Positions 7,497 to 12,750 of a stretch of DNA of 12,750 nt are shown one piece after another. Source of the stretch: Bacillota bacterium (lineage in GTDB: Bacteria > Bacillota > Clostridia > Christensenellales > Aristaeellaceae); the NCBI GenBank assembly GCA_023415715.1, contig JAEZJP010000037.1, positions 1 to 12,750 of the forward strand. Reading direction: 5' to 3'. The position numbers and the translations under genes are program-made. The notes beneath the pieces were generated by a model. That model did no database searches and was not told where the DNA came from. It worked only from the letters and a program-made list of their open reading frames with translations. The first letter of the stretch is position 1. Each line of letters opens with the position of its first letter.

Positions 7497-7570
7497 CTCG
7501 TAAAGGGGTGGTTGGGTTTTCTTCCGGCTGCATATGCCCCGGTAGAGAAGTCAGCAAACTCTAATCATAT

Positions 7571-7595
7571 GTAGGGGCGAACTGTGTTCGCCCGC
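7571..7595 (+). repeat. 25-bp palindromic repeat, copy 3
   Basis: The sequence is identical over all 25 bases to copy 1 and lies in the same orientation. The internal hairpin has an 8-bp stem and TGT loop. With copy 2 it bounds a 124-bp unit (7472-7595) that looks like a small non-coding inverted-repeat element. No target-site duplication is evident. Confidence 0.85.
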
Positions 7596-7748
7596 TAAGT
7601 TGCGGCAAAAACCATGTTCGGAATCATAAAATTCCACTTGCTACCCGCTTTCATCCATTGGATTGATACGTAGTCGTATCGCCCAGCTTTGCTGAGGACC
7701 GTTTACGGTAACTCCGCGTTTTGTTCTATATTTTTATTCCCACGCATA

Positions 7749-7774
7749 TGCATCACCAGATTGATGCAATCTGG
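7749..7774 (+). promoter_or_regulatory. two mutually exclusive hairpins at the sipL ribosome site
   Basis: TGCATCA (7749-7755) pairs perfectly with TGATGCA (7762-7768). Alternatively CCAGATT (7756-7762) pairs perfectly with AATCTGG (7768-7774). The second hairpin uses the loop and 3' arm of the first, so only one can form, and its 3' arm covers the first two G of the ribosome site GGGAGGG (7773-7779). This layout would suit translational control. The pairing is seen directly; the function is inference, and a chance arrangement is possible. Confidence 0.35.
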
Positions 7775-7787
7775 GAGGGACAATAAC

Positions 7788-9320
7788 ATGGAATTACGGA
7801 TATTACGCGAAAACGTGGAGCTGGAAAGGCTGGTGGGCGGCGGGAAAGGGCAGGCGTCGGTGGAGGGTGAAATCACCCTGCCCGGAGGCCTCAGGGAGGA
7901 AGCCCATGTACTGCAGACCGGCGCCATGATGGTAATCACCGGGGCGGAGGCAATGACCGACCGGGTTACCATTGAGGGGAAGGTCGTCTTTCATGTGCTG
8001 TACACCCAGGGCGATCCCACCAAGATTGCCGCGCTGGAGGCCTCCACGGAATTCAGCCACGCCGTTGAGGTCAAGGATGCGGCGCCAAGGATGATCGCCC
8101 AGGCGGGCGGCCAGGTGGAGCATGCGGAGGCATCGGCGTATAATGGGCGTCTTTCTCTAAGGGGCATTCTGGCACTGGAGGCGCGGGTACTGTCGGCCAC
8201 GCCTGCGGCTGTGGTTACAGGCATGCAGGACGTGCCCGGCCTGGAAGGCCTCAGCCAGACGCTGACACTGCAGCGCACCGTAGGCGAAGGCTCGGCGGAA
8301 ACGCTGTTGAGGGACGAGTTCGATCTGCCCCGCGCGCTGGACATCCGGGAAACGCTTTATGGCGCTGCCCAGGCTATGGTTCAGGAAGTGTCGGGCGGCG
8401 AGGGCAAAGCCAACGTATCCGGCACGGTGCAATTGGAGGTATACCACGCGTCCAACCTGCCTGCAAGGCCCCTGGTGCTGACAAGGCACACGCTTCCTTT
8501 TGAGCAGGCTGTGGACCTGGGCGGCCAGCGGGGCGATTTGCTCACCGGCCAGGTGGTGGTAAAGGATGTGGCGGTATTGTCCCAGGACGGCGGGGATACG
8601 GGCCGCATCTTACGGGCCGAGGTGCTTCTGGGCGTATCGGCATCCGTGGATAAAAAGGAAACTGCTACCGTTTGGAAGGACGCATACACCACCAAGGGCG
8701 AAGCCCTTTCGCTTAATGTGAAGCCCCTTTCCTATCGGGTAGGCAACGCACGATTCCAAACCGCGGAGAGCGGCAAAGTGATGATTATGCTTCCGGAAGG
8801 CAGCCCGCCTGCGCGCACTATGCTGGCCGGGTTTGCCAGGCCCATCCTCACCGGATGGGAGCAGATGGGCGGACGGTTGAATGCCGAAGGCCTGCTGGAA
8901 GTGACGCTATTATACATGACCGACGATTCGGATATACCTGTGACCGTCAATCAGGAAGAGCCTTTCCGCGTCGCCTTTGCCTGCGAAGCGGAACCTAATG
9001 ACTGGCTGACGCTGGAGGCAGGAAATATCGATGTGGCGACCATCACCAGCGACCGGGTGGAAATGAAATATATTCTGCGCCTTTCAGTGGATGGTGCCCG
9101 CCGGGCGGACGCCAAGGTCGTATCCGACGTAAAGAGCCAGGATGCGGCCATACCCACCGGAGGCATCAGCCTGTATTTTGCCCAGCCGGGGGATACACTC
9201 TGGGATATCGCCAAACGCTACCGTGTCCCCAGGCAGCAATTGATGGGGCTGAATCCCGCCCTGACGGATGGTGAGGTGCCACAGGGAACAGGTGTGGTAG
9301 TCTGGCGGCGAGACGCGTAG
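7788..9320 (+). CDS. sipL: SipL-like spore morphogenesis protein (SPOCS/DUF3794 repeats plus LysM)
   Basis: SipL is the clostridial protein that binds the coat ATPase SpoIVA and anchors the coat around the forespore, doing the job of SpoVID in Bacillus; it is made in the mother cell. The 510-residue product has beta-rich SPOCS (DUF3794) repeats over about residues 1-440, seen in recurring pieces such as DRVTIEGKVVFHVLYTQGD, KANVSGTVQLEVYHA and AEGLLEVTLLYMTDDSD. A C-terminal LysM domain covers about 462-508 (YFAQPGDTLWDIAKRYRVPR, LMGLNPAL). Size and domain order match C. difficile SipL, whose LysM contacts SpoIVA. ATG 7788 is chosen for its ribosome site (GGGAGGG, 7773-7779); the frame opens 33 codons earlier but those codons form an unlikely N-terminus. 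Other DUF3794-LysM proteins exist in Clostridia, so the symbol is less certain than the family. Confidence 0.87.
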   Translation: MELRILRENVELERLVGGGKGQASVEGEITLPGGLREEAHVLQTGAMMVITGAEAMTDRVTIEGKVVFHVLYTQGDPTKIAALEASTEFSHAVEVKDAAPRMIAQAGGQVEHAEASAYNGRLSLRGILALEARVLSATPAAVVTGMQDVPGLEGLSQTLTLQRTVGEGSAETLLRDEFDLPRALDIRETLYGAAQAMVQEVSGGEGKANVSGTVQLEVYHASNLPARPLVLTRHTLPFEQAVDLGGQRGDLLTGQVVVKDVAVLSQDGGDTGRILRAEVLLGVSASVDKKETATVWKDAYTTKGEALSLNVKPLSYRVGNARFQTAESGKVMIMLPEGSPPARTMLAGFARPILTGWEQMGGRLNAEGLLEVTLLYMTDDSDIPVTVNQEEPFRVAFACEAEPNDWLTLEAGNIDVATITSDRVEMKYILRLSVDGARRADAKVVSDVKSQDAAIPTGGISLYFAQPGDTLWDIAKRYRVPRQQLMGLNPALTDGEVPQGTGVVVWRRDA

Positions 9321-9397
9321 CGTATCAACCAATTTACTCTGTACGATTTCCCTGCTCCGCAAGCGTCCCGCCCGGTCGGGAAGCTAATATTGATCTG

Positions 9398-9434
9398 ACC
9401 GGCCTTCGGCAGTTCTGCCCAGGGCCGGTTTTTT
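9398..9434 (+). terminator. rho-independent terminator after sipL
   Basis: A 7-bp stem, ACCGGCC (9398-9404) with GGCCGGT (9423-9429), is followed by six T. Its loop holds a nested stem, GGCA (9408-9411) with TGCC (9416-9419). It lies about 80 bases after the sipL stop and separates sipL from the germination operon. Confidence 0.88.
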
Positions 9435-9448
9435 ATGTGGAGCAAGGA

Positions 9449-9454
9449 TATAAT
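9449..9454 (+). promoter_or_regulatory. possible -10 element of the germination operon
   Basis: A perfect TATAAT lies 50 bases before the GTG start of the permease gene, directly after the terminator. No good -35 is visible. Germinant receptor operons are normally read by the forespore factor sigma-G, and I could not place a convincing sigma-G promoter here, so this may be coincidental. Confidence 0.3.
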
Positions 9455-9503
9455 GGAAAAAGAAGCAAAGAATATCTTCGTCCTGTAAAAAGGGGGTGCG
9501 GCG

Positions 9504-10592
9504 GTGAAAAATGCAGCTACAAACCGGCAGATTTTCTTTTTCCTCGTATTAACGCTGACTACTTATACCATAATCAACATCCCCAAGATAATGGCCCAGC
9601 ATGCTGGCAGAGCCGCCTGGCCGCCTATCCTGCTTGCATCTGTTATCTTCGCCCTGTTTGCCGTTATCATTGTGCGCCTTGGCATCAAATTCCCGGGTAA
9701 AATGCTTTTTGACTACAGTCAGGAGATTGTGGGTAAGTTTCTGGCGTATGTGCTTTCCATCTATTTTGTCTTGTACTTTTTTACGGTTTCCATATTTCTT
9801 AACATTCAGCTGGCCAGCGTACTGAAGGCCGAGTTTTTTCCCAAAACACCCACTTGGGCCACCCTCGTGGCCGGTATGGCGGTGTTCGGCTGTATCGCCT
9901 ACAAGGGGGTCAACAGCATCGCCCGTTTTTTTGAGATCATCGGCCCAGTTTTTTTGTTCACCGCTATTTCCGTCCATTTGATTATGATGACGCAGAGCAA
10001 TTTAAGCAGTATTCTGCCTTTGTTCCAGCCTTCGCAGATACTAAAGTACGTTACCGCTACCAAGGAAACTATTTTATCCTTCCTTGGTATAGAACTGTTG
10101 ATGGTTATTCCCCTGGCAAGCGAAAACAGCAGAAAGACGACCAGGACAGTCTTCTTTTCGTTGCTGTTCATCGGTCTTTTTTACATGCTCGTTGTGGAAA
10201 CAAGCATCGCGATCCTTGGTTACAATGATATTCAAAACTACAATTATGCAGTGATTGAGGCCATCAAACTGATAGACAACCCTGTCCTGGAAAGATTTGA
10301 TATATTGTATCTGACCGTAGGTTTTGCCGGGCTGATCGCCGGCGTCTCCGCTGTTTATCTGGGCCTTGTGGAATATGTTTGCAAGATATTCCCGAAAATG
10401 AACCGCAAAATCGTTGTGCTCTTATGCGATGTACTGATCGTTGTGGTAAGCCTTATCGGGCAGGCTGCAAAGGATTCAGAAACGTTCTTTGAAGGGGTGA
10501 TCCCTGTTGCCGGGCTGGTCTCCGCGTTCCTGATACCTGCCCTGCTGCTTTTGATTGCGAAGGTGAGGCATCTTGGACAAAAAGCGCAGTAA
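9504..10592 (+). CDS. gerAB: germinant receptor B subunit (GerAB family spore germination permease)
   Basis: B subunits of GerA-type receptors are inner-membrane proteins of the spore related to amino-acid transporters (APC superfamily) and take part in germinant recognition. The 362-residue sequence is strongly hydrophobic with about ten membrane helices, beginning with FFFLVLTLTTYTIINIPKIM, typical of the family's N-terminus, and continuing through LASVIFALFAVIIVRLGIKF and SIYFVLYFFTVSIF. SILPLFQPSQILK in the middle and the length are also usual. The start is GTG 9504, with AGGGGGTG (9491-9498) as ribosome site; no ATG fits as well. It opens an operon with the C and A subunit genes and overlaps the C gene by 20 bases. 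The germinant cannot be told from the sequence. Confidence 0.93.
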   Translation: MKNAATNRQIFFFLVLTLTTYTIINIPKIMAQHAGRAAWPPILLASVIFALFAVIIVRLGIKFPGKMLFDYSQEIVGKFLAYVLSIYFVLYFFTVSIFLNIQLASVLKAEFFPKTPTWATLVAGMAVFGCIAYKGVNSIARFFEIIGPVFLFTAISVHLIMMTQSNLSSILPLFQPSQILKYVTATKETILSFLGIELLMVIPLASENSRKTTRTVFFSLLFIGLFYMLVVETSIAILGYNDIQNYNYAVIEAIKLIDNPVLERFDILYLTVGFAGLIAGVSAVYLGLVEYVCKIFPKMNRKIVVLLCDVLIVVVSLIGQAAKDSETFFEGVIPVAGLVSAFLIPALLLLIAKVRHLGQKAQ

Positions 10593-11691
10593 ACTCATGA
10601 TTTTGCTCATGGCAGTATCCTTTTTGGTTACCGGCTGCTGGGATTCCATCCGGATCACTGAGATAAACCTTGCAACTATGGTGATACTGGATAAGAGGGG
10701 CGAGGAATATACCTTTACCGTTGAGCTGCCAAAAATTCTGCCGGGCACGGCGGAGGGAAGCGGTTCCGGAGCCAAGAGCGCGTATATAAAGGGAACCGGA
10801 GCCAGTTTTCCGCAAGCGCGTGACGAATTGGAAACACATTTGGAAATGCCGCTATATTTGGGTGCAGTCCGCACTCTGGTTATTACTGAGAGCGCGGCAC
10901 AGAATGATCTGGCCGAATACATGTTCCGCCTGCGGGAGGATGTCACCTACCGCCAAAAGGTGATTTTGACCACCACAAGAGAAGATCCGGCTGCTTTGGT
11001 GGAGTTTGAAGAAGAATCTGATTCTCCGCGCGGATTCGCGGTGGACAACATGCTGGCAGCAGCGGTAGAGAGCGGCCGTACTTATGATAAAACAACTTCC
11101 CGCTATGTGGGGGATATCCTCAACGACCGCGGCTTTGTGATCCACTGCATAGGCCTTCAGGATAACCAGCTTGTACTGACCGGCTATTCCGTTTTCCGTA
11201 GTTCCAAATGCATCGGCTTTATCCCCGTGAAGGAAGCAAGGGGGCTTGTTTTTTTGCTGGCGAAAGAGCCTGCTTGGGTCTACCGCGTGCCGTTTGGCGG
11301 AAATTACGCAACGGTGGAGGTGAAGGTCGCGAAAAAGAAAATCACCCCGGCCTATCAGGAAGGCGCCGTCCGTTTCAGCGTACAGTTTGAATTTGAAGCA
11401 ATGGTGCGGTATGTAAGCGGGGTGCTTATGTTCCCGCTGGATGAGCAGGCAATGCAGGAGATATCCCAAAACCTTCAGCAGGCGCTTGAGGAAGAGCTGC
11501 GCTTAACCATTGAACGGTCGCAAAAGGAATTCCAAAGCGATTATCTGCTGTTTGGCGAGGAATTTCGTATAGACTATCCCGAAGTCTACGAGGGAATGAA
11601 TTGGAACGAGGAATATCCTAACGCGCAGATCGGGCTTAAGACTAAAGTGGATTTGTCCGTCAGCCCGAAAATGGATTATGAGCCCAAATGA
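10573..11691 (+). CDS. gerAC: germinant receptor C subunit (GerAC family lipoprotein)
   Basis: C subunits are lipoproteins attached to the outer face of the spore inner membrane and are needed for receptor function. The 372-residue product starts with a lipoprotein signal peptide: basic KKRSK, a hydrophobic core LMILLMAVSFL and the lipobox VTGC with C22 as the lipid-bearing cysteine. The GCWDS...I.EINLATMVILDK stretch that follows is typical of GerAC. The rest of the length, about 350 residues, matches the family. The start is TTG 10573, needed to give the signal peptide its basic end; AAGGTGAGG (10560-10568) is the ribosome site. It overlaps the end of the permease gene by 20 bases and ends 25 bases before the A subunit gene, a tight operon. 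Confidence 0.93.
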   Translation: MDKKRSKLMILLMAVSFLVTGCWDSIRITEINLATMVILDKRGEEYTFTVELPKILPGTAEGSGSGAKSAYIKGTGASFPQARDELETHLEMPLYLGAVRTLVITESAAQNDLAEYMFRLREDVTYRQKVILTTTREDPAALVEFEEESDSPRGFAVDNMLAAAVESGRTYDKTTSRYVGDILNDRGFVIHCIGLQDNQLVLTGYSVFRSSKCIGFIPVKEARGLVFLLAKEPAWVYRVPFGGNYATVEVKVAKKKITPAYQEGAVRFSVQFEFEAMVRYVSGVLMFPLDEQAMQEISQNLQQALEEELRLTIERSQKEFQSDYLLFGEEFRIDYPEVYEGMNWNEEYPNAQIGLKTKVDLSVSPKMDYEPK

Positions 11692-11716
11692 GGCAGGAAA
11701 GGATTGAAATATCCGC

Positions 11717-12750
11717 ATGCGTGCATCGCGAATAGATTCCATCATGAAAGCGCTGGAAGCGGAAGGTTTTTCCCTTACGAAAAGAGCGATTCCATTCGAG
11801 GGGGGAATGGTGCAGATTCTGTATGTCCGGCACCTGACCGACCGGATGATGCTTTCCGAGCTGGTGATCAAGCCCCTTGTGCTTCACTTTAGGCGGCACA
11901 CGCCCGGCCTTCAAATGGTCACCGCCCGTGAAGTGATGGAAAACATTCTATATGTGGACGACTGCGAATTGGTATCCGACGAAAAAAAGCTGCAGGAATA
12001 CATCCTGAACGGGATGACCGTCATACTTATGTCCTGGGAGGATAAGTATATTGTCGTCCATATAAAAAAGGTTGAGCATAGGTCCACTTCGGAACCTCAA
12101 ATCGAATATACGCTGCGGGGCCCGCAGGACAGCTTTGTGGAAAATATGAGTGCCAACCTTTCACTGATCCGCTACCGTGTAAAGGATCCGCAGCTTCGCA
12201 TCAAGCATTTTAATGTGGGAAGACGGTCACAAGCAGACGTGGCTGTTTTCTATATCGAGGATATTGCCAACGAGTCGGTGGTGCGCCTGATCCAAGATAG
12301 GATTGAGGCTATTGATGTGGATTCCATCGGCGAGTCGGGTGAACTGCAAATCTTTCTGCAAAATCACAAAACGGATCTCTTTCCGCAAATGGGTCTGGTG
12401 GAAAGGTCGGACATGGCCACCCACCTGCTGAGTGAAGGCAAGGTACTGGTCATGGTGGATGGCAGCGGCATCGTGCTGTCGGCGCCCAAAACATTCGGCG
12501 AGTTTTTCCATTCCTGCGACGACCGGTACGATAACTTTTATTTTGGCTTTGCCATGCGGCTCTTAAGGTATATGTCATTGTTTATTGTTTTGACGGCGTC
12601 CAGTTATTTTGTGGCATTGACAGCCTTTCACGTGGATGCTTTGCCCAGCAAGTATATCCTGGAACTGGCGCAGATGCAAATAAAGGTGCCCTGGCCTCCC
12701 ATCATCGGCGCGCTCGTACTGGAGTTCATTGTGGAGCTGCTGCGGGAAGC
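11717..12750 (+). CDS. gerAA: germinant receptor A subunit (GerAA family), 3' end outside the window
   Basis: A subunits have a large soluble N-terminal domain and a membrane domain of about five helices, and combine with B and C subunits into the receptor. The open frame runs 344 codons to the window edge; full family members are usually near 500. Family hallmarks include RGPQDSFVENMSANLSLIRY (about 134-153), KHFNVGRRSQADVAVFYIED with IAN after it, and the start of the membrane domain at about 286-308 (SLFIVLTASSYFVAL), then PPIIGALVLEFIVELLREA at the edge. ATG 11717 is the first possible start after an in-frame TGA at 11705. Its ribosome site, AGGAAAGG (11695-11702), is rather far at 14 bases, so the in-frame ATG 11744 cannot be excluded. 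The gene is third here, whereas A is usually first. Confidence 0.93.
   Translation, partial: MRASRIDSIMKALEAEGFSLTKRAIPFEGGMVQILYVRHLTDRMMLSELVIKPLVLHFRRHTPGLQMVTAREVMENILYVDDCELVSDEKKLQEYILNGMTVILMSWEDKYIVVHIKKVEHRSTSEPQIEYTLRGPQDSFVENMSANLSLIRYRVKDPQLRIKHFNVGRRSQADVAVFYIEDIANESVVRLIQDRIEAIDVDSIGESGELQIFLQNHKTDLFPQMGLVERSDMATHLLSEGKVLVMVDGSGIVLSAPKTFGEFFHSCDDRYDNFYFGFAMRLLRYMSLFIVLTASSYFVALTAFHVDALPSKYILELAQMQIKVPWPPIIGALVLEFIVELLRE

Larger units (their letters stand above)
7341..7787. other. 447-bp structured gap between spo0A and sipL
   Basis: No credible gene lies here. From left to right it holds the hairpin after spo0A, an unremarkable stretch (7400-7471), the inverted repeat pair (7472-7595), small stems GGAAT/ATTCC near 7620-7634 and GATACG/CGTATC (7665-7670 with 7675-7680), CAGC/GCTG (7684-7693) and ACCG/CGGT (7698-7709), and finally the sipL leader. 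ATATT (7728-7732) and CATATGCAT (7745-7753) weakly recall a mother-cell sigma-E promoter, expected for sipL, but the match is too poor to annotate as one. Confidence 0.6.

Noticed and set aside
7343..7564. 73-codon open frame after spo0A
   Set aside because: It starts three bases after the spo0A stop without a ribosome site, runs through the terminator hairpin and translates a repeat copy. The protein resembles nothing known.
7472..7595. Inverted 25-bp repeats as a CRISPR array
   Set aside because: Only two copies lie close together, in opposite orientation, with a spacer of 74 bp and no cas genes nearby.
11704..11892. 62-codon open frame over the start of the A subunit gene
   Set aside because: It overlaps the true GerAA frame, which continues to the window edge with family motifs.

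Overview
The window is a stretch of chromosome from an endospore-forming member of the Firmicutes, most likely class Clostridia with fairly GC-rich DNA. The diagnosis rests on a clear spo0A, a SipL-type spore coat protein (SPOCS/DUF3794 domains plus C-terminal LysM) and a gerA-type germinant receptor operon. SipL is the clostridial partner of SpoIVA, which favours Clostridia over Bacilli. I cannot name a genus. Every convincing gene is on the + strand.

Layout. (1) 143-1039: redox-regulated chaperone Hsp33 (hslO), possibly preceded by the tail of another gene. (2) 1095-3619: two translationally coupled genes for helical-repeat proteins (a TPR protein, then a HEAT-like protein) of unknown function. 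A copy of a 25-bp palindromic repeat provides the second gene's stop codon. (3) 3685-6255: an HD-domain phosphohydrolase, then a membrane protein with an N-terminal zinc ribbon, one membrane segment, TPRs and chitobiase-C-terminal-like domains, closed by a strong terminator. (4) 6256-7340: a 311-bp regulatory gap with an extended -10 promoter, then spo0A, whose usual upstream neighbour spoIVB is absent. (5) 7341-7787: a 447-bp gap without a credible gene. It holds a terminator-like hairpin, two inverted copies of the 25-bp repeat, a run of small hairpins, and two mutually exclusive hairpins at the ribosome binding site of the next gene. (6) 7788-9320: sipL-like gene with a strong terminator. 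(7) 9504-12750: germinant receptor operon in the order B subunit (permease), C subunit (lipoprotein), A subunit (cut by the window end).

Together the right half covers sporulation from start to finish: Spo0A commits the cell, SipL anchors the coat to the forespore, and the Ger proteins sense germinants in the finished spore. The left half is not obviously sporulation-specific. Its TPR/HEAT pair and the zinc-ribbon/TPR membrane protein are the least characterised genes here. No rRNA, tRNA, CRISPR array, transposase or phage gene was seen. I found no convincing wholly new system. The most interesting items are the repeat family, the switch-like sipL leader, the uncharacterised repeat-protein genes and the unusual surroundings of spo0A.
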